Assembly: GCA_964472715.1 (NCBI GenBank)
Contig: CAYYMT010000181.1
Coordinates: 1-5,717, forward strand
Direction of reading: 5' to 3'
Source of the DNA: JAFGTP01 sp964472715
GTDB lineage: Bacteria > Fidelibacterota > UBA2242 > JAFGTP01
Length of the DNA stretch: 5,717 nucleotides
Positions within the stretch are counted from its first letter, which is position 1. Every line of letters begins with the position of its first letter. Of the stretch, positions 1 through 5,486 are shown piece by piece. Below the pieces are notes generated by a model. The model made no database searches. It had not been told where the DNA came from and saw nothing but the letters and a program-made list of their open reading frames with translations. A program made the translations under genes and the position numbers.

Positions 1-1
1 T

Positions 2-196
2 ACTCAATTACTAATATTTGATCAAAAAGGAAATCAAATTAAAAAACTTGTATATAAACAACAATCTGCCGGAGAATATTCGATTACATGGAATGGAAAA
101 AGCGATAAAGGCGTTGATGTACCAAGTGGAATATATTTTTATCAATTGATATCTGGAAAGCATAGTAAAACAAATAAGATGATATTTTTAAAATAG
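2..196 (+). CDS. 3' end of exported protein with FlgD-like C-terminal (type IX sorting-like) domain
   Basis: Only the last 64 codons are in the window; the frame is open from base 2 to a TAG stop at 194-196. The visible protein has the pattern of a FlgD-type Ig-like domain: LLIFDQKGNQIKKL, then AGEYSITWNGKSDKGVDV, then PSGIYFYQL and a basic tail ending KMIFLK. In FCB-group bacteria this domain usually closes large secreted or surface proteins, often as a type IX secretion sorting tail, so the missing N-terminal part probably carries the actual function. The stop codon lies inside the 8-bp target duplication of the adjacent insertion sequence, so the reading frame was left intact. The family call is firm; type IX sorting is inferred. 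Confidence 0.85.
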   Translation, partial: TQLLIFDQKGNQIKKLVYKQQSAGEYSITWNGKSDKGVDVPSGIYFYQLISGKHSKTNKMIFLK

Positions 197-199
197 TAT
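192..199. repeat. Left copy of 8-bp target site duplication (AATAGTAT)
   Basis: AATAGTAT directly precedes the left terminal repeat and is identical to bases 2000-2007. It contains the TAG stop codon (194-196) of the upstream gene, so duplication left that gene's end unchanged. Confidence 0.93.
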
Positions 200-217
200 G
201 GTAGTGTCAAAAGTTTT
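200..217 (+). repeat. Left terminal inverted repeat of the insertion sequence
   Basis: GGTAGTGTCAAAAGTTTT is the exact reverse complement of 1982-1999. The complementary strand carries an outward-facing TTGACA, a consensus -35 hexamer, a few bases from the element edge. Confidence 0.95.
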
Positions 218-226
218 ATGAAAAAA

Positions 227-280
227 TGAAAAAAGAGAAAACATAAGAATTGCACTCCGAATATATTTTTTCTTTTTTCA
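227..280. repeat. Subterminal imperfect inverted repeat near the left IS end
   Basis: The 15-base arms at 227-241 (TGAAAAAAGAGAAAA) and 266-280 (TTTTTTCTTTTTTCA) are complementary with one mismatch and enclose 24 bases. They lie beyond the transposase stop on its transcribed strand. The structure could act as an AT-rich hairpin that limits transcription across the IS end, but low-complexity A/T runs make chance pairing plausible. Confidence 0.4.
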
Positions 281-298
281 AAAACCAGTGAAAAAGTA

Positions 299-369
299 TC
301 GATTTCTTTTAAAACAGTAAAGATTTTACAAAGCGATAAATCGATCTTGACTGTTTTAAAAGAAATCGA
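299..369. repeat. Large perfect palindrome downstream of the transposase
   Basis: The 20-base arm at 299-318 (TCGATTTCTTTTAAAACAGT) is perfectly complementary to 350-369, around a 31-base loop. After one mismatch the pairing can continue (AAGAT at 320-324 with ATCTT at 344-348), so the folded stem is about 25 bp. It lies within the IS, about 60 bases beyond the transposase stop codon. It may be a terminator or a block to read-through transcription, or a transposase-binding or structural site. It lacks the GC-rich stem and U-tract of a standard terminator. The pairing is certain; the role is not. Confidence 0.75.
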
Positions 370-429
370 ACACAGATATTTAACTCTTTGAAAGAAAGAA
401 AAAATATAACGTTTTTTGAAAATTGAAGA

Positions 430-1599
430 TTAAGCGGCAAGAGAAATAATTTTAAGCCATTTGTTCTGGATGAATACAATTCCTGACAGTTCTTTGAGCT
501 CAACAGGAGTCCTGTAACCAAGAGATTTATGGGGACGAAGAAAATTGTAATAGGTCACAAAAAGGACAAGTTTCGCCATAGCACCCTTAGAATTACCAAA
601 TCCATTTTGTGATTGAGTATGATAATTATATGTGCGATTTAGTCGTTCAACTATTTGTTTATATGGTCTGTTTTGCTTAGAAACTTCATCTAAATTTTGT
701 AGTCCAATTACATTTTTTATTTCTGCATTCAAATGTTTATTGTTTTGGTTAATAAAATGTAACCCGGCCTGGTAAGATGGATTTCCGTCAGTTATCAGTT
801 GTATCTTTTGGTTCTTTTTTGCGGTGCGTAGTGTATCGGTCATCACAGCAATTGCTGGTTTTACTCCTCTATTATTTGAGAGATGGTAACCAGTTATTAC
901 TTTAGAAGTTGTGGATATGAAAAACCAGATATAGTTCCAGATTCCTTTGATTTTGATATACGTTTCATCTCCGGCATTAATATTATCAATAGCACCTTTA
1001 TTTTTACTATTGAATTGATGGCAATAATATGCAGCTACCTCACAGTAATTCAGGACAGTTTGATAAGAGACTTTAATTCCCCAAATGTTCCTTAGCATAT
1101 GTGCTGTTTTTCGAGCAGTTATAGCATAAGAAATGTGGAGGGTTAAAATCAAAGCAAAAATATGCTTGTTATGATGAATTTTATGCAAATTGACTTTGGG
1201 TTTATAAGGTTCAGCAACTTTTAACTCACCAGGTTCAAAGTGATATTCTCGATACTGATAATTCACCTTGAATTGTGATAACTTTTTAGCCCTCAGATTC
1301 TTTTCATCGTCATTTAATTTATTCAGTTCTCGTATTTTATGGGTACAATTATTATTGTGGCATTTATAGATGGTGACTTCTTTGTTTTCTTTCCAGACAT
1401 ATAAGGCATGAAAGCAGTAAGGACAGTAATACTTTGTTTTATTTTGAAATCTTTTATTTACCTGGAATAATGATGAGCAGACTTTGCATTTTAATTGAGA
1501 GCGTTTTTTTCCATCATTGTAATACAGATATTCATAAGGAGCAGAACAGTATGGACATTCAGCGTGTTTGTTTACTTTATTTTTTTTTATCCCTGACTT
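430..1599 (-). CDS. Transposase main frame: double zinc ribbon, HTH and DDE catalytic domain
   Basis: The minus-strand frame is open from 1599 to the TAA at 432-430 and has no ATG upstream of the zinc ribbons. The first usable start (GTG, 1266) would remove both ribbons, so this frame is probably the continuation of the ORF at 1882-1577. Numbering the fused product of about 483 residues, zinc ribbon 1 uses C109/C112/C132/C135 (ECPYC...LKCKVC) and ribbon 2 uses C153/C156/C174/C179. A helix-turn-helix-like stretch follows at about 256-281. The catalytic triad is probably D305 (GDETYIKIKG), D365 (LITDGNPSY) and E412 (QIVERLNRT). The C-terminal motif YNFLRPHKSLGYRTPVEL is typical of integrase-core transposases. 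The enzyme should cut and join the element ends. The D365-E412 spacing is longer than the usual 33-35 residues, so the exact family and catalytic Glu need an alignment. Confidence 0.88.
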   Translation of the reverse strand, partial: KSGIKKNKVNKHAECPYCSAPYEYLYYNDGKKRSQLKCKVCSSLFQVNKRFQNKTKYYCPYCFHALYVWKENKEVTIYKCHNNNCTHKIRELNKLNDDEKNLRAKKLSQFKVNYQYREYHFEPGELKVAEPYKPKVNLHKIHHNKHIFALILTLHISYAITARKTAHMLRNIWGIKVSYQTVLNYCEVAAYYCHQFNSKNKGAIDNINAGDETYIKIKGIWNYIWFFISTTSKVITGYHLSNNRGVKPAIAVMTDTLRTAKKNQKIQLITDGNPSYQAGLHFINQNNKHLNAEIKNVIGLQNLDEVSKQNRPYKQIVERLNRTYNYHTQSQNGFGNSKGAMAKLVLFVTYYNFLRPHKSLGYRTPVELKELSGIVFIQNKWLKIISLAA

Positions 1600-1882
1600 T
1601 TACAGGTCTTAGAGGCTTATTATTTTTGGTTTTGTATTCTGCTAACAATTTTTTGTAGTGATATATTTTTTTCCTATGCACTACTTCAGAATATGTTAAT
1701 GGTGCTTGAGGATCAACACTAAAATCCCTGTAGTTCGGATGTTTCTCTTTAAAATCATCTTTGGGTAATTTGTCAAAATTTTTGTCATTAGAAATTTCTA
1801 TTAGTTGATCAATAATATTTAAAATTTCATCGCGATTAAATTTTGAACAAATCCAAATTACAAACCGCTCAATCTTTTTCAT
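1577..1882 (-). CDS. Transposase N-terminal ORF (separate frame, overlaps the main frame)
   Basis: This 101-residue ORF starts MKKIERFVIWICSKFNRDEI and ends in VRDKKK followed by TAA at 1579-1577. I chose the ATG at 1882-1880 because AGGAG (1898-1894) precedes it by 11 bases; a longer reading would need a weak TTG at 1939. The segment DDFKEKHPNYRDFSVDP followed by LAEY and KPLRPVK resembles, from memory, the N-terminal part of long single-ORF zinc-ribbon transposases from Firmicutes. It is therefore probably the first part of the same transposase, not an independent gene. Its 3' end overlaps the main open frame by 23 bases, and the two are offset by +1 (equivalently -2). The homology comes from recall and was not searched. 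Confidence 0.75.
   Translation of the reverse strand: MKKIERFVIWICSKFNRDEILNIIDQLIEISNDKNFDKLPKDDFKEKHPNYRDFSVDPQAPLTYSEVVHRKKIYHYKKLLAEYKTKNNKPLRPVKVRDKKK
1580..1588 (-). other. Nine-A slippery tract at the frame junction of the transposase
   Basis: On the transposase strand the junction reads GGGAT, then nine A, then TAAAG. The N-terminal ORF reads GAT AAA AAA AAA TAA and stops. The main frame reads ATA AAA AAA AAT AAA and continues into the zinc ribbons. Joining them needs a +1 or -2 shift, or loss of one A in the mRNA. A homopolymer of this length is a known type of site for transcriptional slippage in bacteria. A sequencing error or inactivating indel would give the same picture. Confidence 0.6.
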
Positions 1883-1909
1883 TGGACCAAATTCTCCTAT
1901 ATTTTTTAC

Positions 1910-1939
1910 AAAATAAGGGGGAAACAGCCCAATAATCAA
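1910..1939 (-). promoter_or_regulatory. Possible transposase promoter
   Basis: On the minus strand, TTGATT (1939-1934) and TATTTT (1915-1910) are separated by 18 bases. They lie just inside the right IS end and 28 bases before the ATG at 1882, with the AGGAG ribosome binding site between. Position is good but matches are only moderate in AT-rich sequence. Confidence 0.3.
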
Positions 1940-1981
1940 GTAAATTAATAAAATTTAAACAATTAACTGTGGTGGTGGTTG

Positions 1982-1999
1982 AAAACTTTTGACACTACC
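1982..1999 (-). repeat. Right terminal inverted repeat of the insertion sequence
   Basis: AAAACTTTTGACACTACC is the exact reverse complement of 200-217. It ends directly against the right target-site copy. Confidence 0.95.
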
Positions 2000-2007
2000 A
2001 ATAGTAT
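2000..2007. repeat. Right copy of 8-bp target site duplication (AATAGTAT)
   Basis: It is identical to bases 192-199. It is followed by TGGGAGGAG, the ribosome binding region of the next gene. Removing the IS and one copy restores an 18-nt gap between the upstream stop and the TPR start codon. Confidence 0.93.
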
Positions 2008-2022
2008 TGGGAGGAGAAAAAA

Positions 2023-2649
2023 ATGAAAAGAAAAAATACACAGATTTTTTTATTTATTGTATTATGTTTTTTGAATATCAATTCAGCATATTCTCAAAAT
2101 ATTCAAGAAATAGAATTGGTTATTGGTAATTATACTGCTAATGAAAAATTAGATTTTTTTAATTCTGGTGACTCATTACGATTAAAATTTGAAATGCGTA
2201 AAGCTATTACAGAATATGAGAAAGTAATATCGGGTGATGATTTGTGTGGAAAAGAATCAAAAGCATTATATAACACTGGATTATGTTATACATGGTTGCA
2301 AAAATTTGATTTGGCAAGAGAATATTTTAACAAAGTAGAAAGTATTTACCCGGATGATAAAACTGCAACTGCTTATGCTCAATATGGTCTAGCATGGGTT
2401 GATACAAAAGAAGGATACTACAATAATGCCATCAATAGACTAGAACAAAAACTAAATGAGAAAAATTGTCCTGATAGTGAGCATAATGCTGTAATGCAAT
2501 ACCAAATTGGACGAATTTACCTAGTCTATCTTAATGATCAAGATAAAGCGAATGAAGCATTCAGAAAAGTCTATAAAAATTATACCGATTCAAAAATCGT
2601 AGATCATTATTATATGAAACAATATAAAATGAAAAATCTTAACAATTAA
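2023..2649 (+). CDS. Secreted TPR-repeat protein
   Basis: The protein has 208 residues. A signal peptide is visible (basic MKRKN, hydrophobic core IFLFIVLCFL, likely cleavage after AYS at residue 24), so it is exported to the periplasm or beyond. The mature part is helical with tetratricopeptide features: a segment around 55-70, a clear repeat at about 78-111 (ALYNTGLCY, LAREYFNKV, YPDD), another at about 115-147 (AYAQYGLAWV, NNAINRLE) and one at about 156-187 (QYQIGRIYL, ANEAFRKVYKNY). TPR proteins of this kind bind other proteins, so it may scaffold its neighbours' products; the partner is unknown. The start is set by GGGAGGAG (2009-2016), six bases before the ATG. It is now the first gene after the insertion sequence, with the next gene 36 bases downstream. 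No specific family was recognised. Confidence 0.85.
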   Translation: MKRKNTQIFLFIVLCFLNINSAYSQNIQEIELVIGNYTANEKLDFFNSGDSLRLKFEMRKAITEYEKVISGDDLCGKESKALYNTGLCYTWLQKFDLAREYFNKVESIYPDDKTATAYAQYGLAWVDTKEGYYNNAINRLEQKLNEKNCPDSEHNAVMQYQIGRIYLVYLNDQDKANEAFRKVYKNYTDSKIVDHYYMKQYKMKNLNN

Positions 2650-2685
2650 TTAAAAACAATAGATAGATGAAGGAGATAAATTATT

Positions 2686-3786
2686 ATGAAAAATATATTA
2701 TATATTTTATTTATGTATTTTCTGATTTTTGAAAATATATTAGCAGAAGATTATTCATGGAGTTATCCTTTAGATGTGGATATTCATCAAATTACATTTA
2801 ATCATTCTTCTCCAAATGGTTCTGTTGGCCTAGAAGATGTATCTATTCCTGAATACTACCCTACTTCAAATTTAAACAAGCCAGCTGCATATATTGTTAA
2901 TCAAAATAATCGAAAAATTAAAGCTGTATTTATCATAAATAATGGTTCCGGAGTTGATAATTTATTAATTGGAGGAGATGTTTCTAGTGGTACTGGATTT
3001 GGTGATTTTGATTATGAATGGGTTGTAAATAATGATCCTTATGGATATAACTATTTTACTGCCGGTGGAAGTGTTCCTAGTACAGTTGGAATACGAACTT
3101 TTCAAATTTCATGGCAGATAATTGCAGTTAATGATGAATTGATCATTAATGATTTTGGTCCAATTTCTATTGGTACTTCTGGAACTCATACTTATTATAC
3201 TTTGCTTAGCACTCCACAATCACCTATGGAAGAACCTTGGACTGATGTATTAGAATTTTCTTGTGATTGGGCCAGTGGTACAAATAATTATATTAGTGCT
3301 ATTGACAATATTGCGGAGGAACTATATAGTTGCGGTGTTACATACGACCCAAATTCACATTATACATACCCAGATTATTCAACATTCAATTTAACTTCAC
3401 TATGTAATGCCTTATCTAATCCAGTTGGAGTATATATGGATTGTAGAGATTTTGCCAACTTTTCTCAAGTTTTAATCAATTCATTAGGCGGTAATTGCGA
3501 ATATATAATTATAACTTCCAGCGATGAAAGATTTAAACATAATTATTTATTGCCTGCAGGGTATTCTTCATATGGATATAACAACGAAGAATGGAGTTTT
3601 CACCAAGTCGGTTTGATATCAGGTGTAGTTGATGCTTCGACAAAAATTGACAATGATATAGATCCGACAAGTCTGCCGAATAGTTGGAAATTAGCTAAAG
3701 GTGATATGCTACTTAAAGATTATTTAGATAAATTATCTGAAGAAAAATTATATAGTACTACAAGTGGTATTTGTGAACCATATTAA
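2686..3786 (+). CDS. Secreted transglutaminase-like (papain-fold) protein
   Basis: The protein has 366 residues with a signal peptide (hydrophobic 4-18, likely cleavage after ILA at residue 20). Residues 21 to about 178 are rich in Gly, Asn, Tyr and Ser and look like a beta-sandwich domain (AAYIVNQNNRKIKAVFIINN). From about 185 there is a transglutaminase-like domain: a helical lead-in (AIDNIAEELYSCGVTYD), the nucleophile region VYMDCRDFANFSQVLINSLG with Cys253, then WSFHQVGL with His306, and GVVDAST with Asp316. The order and spacing of Cys, His and Asp fit the transglutaminase core fold, whose members act as cross-linkers, peptidases or amidases. Here the activity and substrate are unknown. 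AAGGAG (2670-2675) lies ten bases before the ATG. The gene is 36 bases after the TPR gene and 13 before the next start, so it probably shares their transcript. Extra cysteines (193, 216, 240, 271, 363) could form disulfides. Confidence 0.8.
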   Translation: MKNILYILFMYFLIFENILAEDYSWSYPLDVDIHQITFNHSSPNGSVGLEDVSIPEYYPTSNLNKPAAYIVNQNNRKIKAVFIINNGSGVDNLLIGGDVSSGTGFGDFDYEWVVNNDPYGYNYFTAGGSVPSTVGIRTFQISWQIIAVNDELIINDFGPISIGTSGTHTYYTLLSTPQSPMEEPWTDVLEFSCDWASGTNNYISAIDNIAEELYSCGVTYDPNSHYTYPDYSTFNLTSLCNALSNPVGVYMDCRDFANFSQVLINSLGGNCEYIIITSSDERFKHNYLLPAGYSSYGYNNEEWSFHQVGLISGVVDASTKIDNDIDPTSLPNSWKLAKGDMLLKDYLDKLSEEKLYSTTSGICEPY

Positions 3787-3792
3787 GAGGAG
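3787..3792 (+). promoter_or_regulatory. Ribosome binding site that sets the start at 3800
   Basis: GAGGAG lies seven bases before the ATG at 3800. An in-frame GTG at 3764 lies inside the preceding gene and lacks such a site, so 3800 is preferred. Confidence 0.75.
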
Positions 3793-3799
3793 TAAAGAT

Positions 3800-4633
3800 A
3801 TGAATAATGAATTTGATATTTTCAAGAAGTTATTAATTATATTAATCATCATTTCAATTTTATCACTAGATTTCATCCAATTTCAGAATATTTTTGCTTC
3901 ATCTATAGAAGATAAATATATTACTAACATTGAAGTTGATATATTGGCGGATAAATTTTTATCTAATTTTTATTTAGAACAGAAACGTGTATTATGGAAT
4001 TTTGGAAGAAGATATATATTTTATAGTGAGAAAACTCAGGAAAGAGTATCTATACAAATAGGAATATATTCTTCTGCTAAAGATGCAGAAACTGTTGCAA
4101 CTAATTATCTCAATTCTATGAGTATGATTATGACCAGTGGTGATAGCAGTATAAATAGGGTTGGTAATAAATGTTGGTGGATGCCTGCAAATTCACCAGA
4201 CAAAACAAATATTATTTTTTTAAGGGAAAATGTTCTATTTATTATATTTTCACATAATAAAAAAAATCTATTAGGTTTAGCTAACTCAATAGATGAAGAT
4301 ATAACAAGTGGAGAAGACTATATTGATATAAAAAACTCCATATCAGTACCTTCAATAAAATCAATATCATTAGAAAAAAAGAGTTTAAAAATTGGCGAAG
4401 CTTCTAAAATTACTGTCAGTGCTATTGATGAAAAAATAGAAACTTTAGAGTATCAATTTTATCCTGGTGTAAATAGACATATAAACGATCCAGAAAATGT
4501 TTTTACATTTAAATTAACTCGCAATAAATTTGAAAAACGATGTAGAGATAAGTATATTTTAAAAGTTATTATAATAAATGAAAAAAACATAGTTTCTCCT
4601 ATTTCAAAAATAATGATCGATTGTTTAGAATGA
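3800..4633 (+). CDS. Exported protein of unknown function, paralog 1 (N-terminal alpha/beta-like domain plus Ig-like domain)
   Basis: The protein has 277 residues. A long hydrophobic stretch at 11-23 (LLIILIIISILSL), followed by IFASS at about 31-35, indicates a signal peptide or an N-terminal anchor. Residues 39-170 form a domain shared with the next gene: YITN, IGIYSSAKDAETVATNYLN, GNKCWW, NIIFLREN, FSH and SIDEDI. Residues about 185-275 look like an Ig-like beta-sandwich (SLKIGEASKITVSAIDE, LEYQFYP, VFTFKL). I do not recognise a named family. Alternating strand, helix and strand with a scored-looking SIDEDI helix suggests a compact ligand- or protein-binding domain, but this is speculative. 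It follows the transglutaminase-like gene by 13 bases and precedes its paralog by 28, as part of one operon. No catalytic residues are evident. Confidence 0.8.
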   Translation: MNNEFDIFKKLLIILIIISILSLDFIQFQNIFASSIEDKYITNIEVDILADKFLSNFYLEQKRVLWNFGRRYIFYSEKTQERVSIQIGIYSSAKDAETVATNYLNSMSMIMTSGDSSINRVGNKCWWMPANSPDKTNIIFLRENVLFIIFSHNKKNLLGLANSIDEDITSGEDYIDIKNSISVPSIKSISLEKKSLKIGEASKITVSAIDEKIETLEYQFYPGVNRHINDPENVFTFKLTRNKFEKRCRDKYILKVIIINEKNIVSPISKIMIDCLE

Positions 4634-4651
4634 TAAGTTTTAAATATAAAT

Positions 4652-4658
4652 GGAGGTG
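4652..4658 (+). promoter_or_regulatory. Ribosome binding site that sets the start at 4662
   Basis: GGAGGTG precedes the ATG at 4662; the GGAGG core ends five bases before it. An in-frame ATG at 4650 overlaps this site itself and has no Shine-Dalgarno of its own, so 4662 is preferred. The shorter start also gives a normal lipoprotein signal. Confidence 0.8.
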
Positions 4659-4661
4659 TTT

Positions 4662-5447
4662 ATGAAAATAAATTTATTCATATTACTAGTTTTATCGTTA
4701 TTTTTCATTTCTTGTGAAAACATTTTCAAATCTAAAAATGAAGATAAAAAATATATAACTAATTATGATGTTGAAGGAATGAAAGAAAAACTTTTACCAA
4801 ATTTCAAATTAGTTGATAAAAATGCAAGAATGTATATGGGAAGAGATTTTCGATTCCAAGATTCAACTACAACCGATAATTACGTAGAATTCAGAATTGG
4901 AATCCATCCTTCTAGTAATGATGCTAATAAGTTTGCTTTGAATTATATAAATTGGAGTGCAGGTATTCCGCAGGAAGATTCTAATAATATATTGGGGATT
5001 GGTGATAGGTGCTGGACTATGACTTTTGAATCAGACACCACATCTTATTTATTTCTTAGGACTAATATATGTTGCTTAGTTCTTTCTCATTCTCTTGGTA
5101 ATTTACAATTACGAGAACTAGCCAGGTCAATTGATGAAGATATTGTTAATAATGCAGATTATATTAAGAAGAAGAGTTCTATTTCTATTCCAAAAATAAG
5201 GGGAATTTCCATTTCTAAATCAGAATTAAATGAAGGCGAAAGTGCAATTATTGAAGTAGTAGCATCTGATCCTGATAATGAAAAACTGGAGTGCAATAGC
5301 TATCCTAGAATGGCGCAGAATGGAATGGTTTTCACATTTCAGGCAGAAAGTTATTATGATTCTGGACAGCATACCATAGATTTTCAAGTTATAAATAAAA
5401 GTAATGTGTTATCAGAGGTTGAAGAGATAACAATTACAATAAATTAG
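4662..5447 (+). CDS. Predicted lipoprotein of unknown function, paralog 2
   Basis: The protein has 261 residues. The N-terminus MKINLFILLVLSLFFISCEN is a lipoprotein signal; Cys18 would be lipidated and anchor the protein in the membrane. The -3 residue is Phe, slightly off the classical lipobox. The rest is clearly homologous to the preceding protein over the full length: YITN at 31-34, IGIHPSSNDANKFALNYIN at about 79-97, GDRCW at 114-118, FLRTN, LSH, an identical SIDEDI at 156-161, then SISIPKIRGIS. The Ig-like domain at about 183-260 (LNEGESAIIEVVASDPDNEKLE, VFTFQ, GQHTIDFQV) keeps an SDPDNE turn typical of cadherin- or PKD-like sandwiches. The pair arose by tandem duplication and diverged in sequence and in anchoring. 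The molecular role is unknown. Confidence 0.82.
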   Translation: MKINLFILLVLSLFFISCENIFKSKNEDKKYITNYDVEGMKEKLLPNFKLVDKNARMYMGRDFRFQDSTTTDNYVEFRIGIHPSSNDANKFALNYINWSAGIPQEDSNNILGIGDRCWTMTFESDTTSYLFLRTNICCLVLSHSLGNLQLRELARSIDEDIVNNADYIKKKSSISIPKIRGISISKSELNEGESAIIEVVASDPDNEKLECNSYPRMAQNGMVFTFQAESYYDSGQHTIDFQVINKSNVLSEVEEITITIN

Positions 5448-5486
5448 ATTTATATCTGTGAGAAAAGGTGTTTTTATGATATAAAT
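5448..5486 (+). terminator. Weak inverted repeat just after the last intact gene
   Basis: ATTTATATC (5448-5456) is perfectly complementary to GATATAAAT (5478-5486), directly after the stop codon of the lipoprotein gene. An inner AAAA-GGTG-TTTT hairpin is also possible. The stem is all A/T except one G-C pair, so it is a poor intrinsic terminator. The same bases also form the start-like region of the decayed copy that follows. Confidence 0.2.

Larger units (their letters stand above)
200..1999 (-). mobile_element. Complete 1800-bp insertion sequence with two-frame DDE transposase
   Basis: The element is bounded by perfect 18-bp inverted repeats (GGTAGTGTCAAAAGTTTT and its complement) and flanked on both sides by the direct repeat AATAGTAT. 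It encodes one transposase on the minus strand, in two overlapping frames that together cover most of its length. Ends starting with GG, an 8-bp target duplication and an integrase-type DDE domain fit the IS6/IS240 superfamily. The element is, however, about twice the usual IS6 length, and its transposase has long extra N-terminal zinc-ribbon regions. It may belong to a long IS6-like subgroup or to an unclassified family. Intact ends and an identical target duplication suggest a fairly recent insertion. Confidence 0.93.
1979..2007 (+). promoter_or_regulatory. Possible hybrid promoter formed by the IS insertion
   Basis: TTGAAA (1979-1984, spanning the inner edge of the right terminal repeat) and TAGTAT (2002-2007, in the target duplication) are exactly 17 bases apart and point at the TPR gene. 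The -35 matches consensus at five of six positions and the -10 at four of six. Transcription would start near 2014, inside the Shine-Dalgarno sequence, which would weaken translation of the first gene. An exact TTGACA at 1989-1994 has no -10 at proper spacing. Confidence 0.3.

Noticed and set aside
309..521. Minus-strand ORF of 70 codons
   Set aside because: It runs through the IS palindrome and the 3' end of the transposase in another frame, with low-complexity content and no ribosome binding site.
883..1095. Plus-strand ORF of 70 codons
   Set aside because: It is antisense to the transposase catalytic region, with no start signal and no recognisable protein.
430..1266. Transposase as a stand-alone 278-residue protein starting at GTG 1266
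   Set aside because: The frame stays open upstream to 1599 and encodes two well-formed zinc ribbons, so this start cuts off conserved domains.
1577..1599. Classical -1 programmed frameshift at the transposase junction
   Set aside because: The offset between the two frames is +1 (or -2), so a simple -1 slip does not join them.
1434..1658. Plus-strand ORF of 74 codons
   Set aside because: It is antisense to the zinc-ribbon and N-terminal parts of the transposase and is explained as a shadow.
1966..1980. GTGGTGGTGG run next to the right IS end as a repeat array
   Set aside because: It is only about three triplets long and inside the IS, with no sign of a longer repeat.
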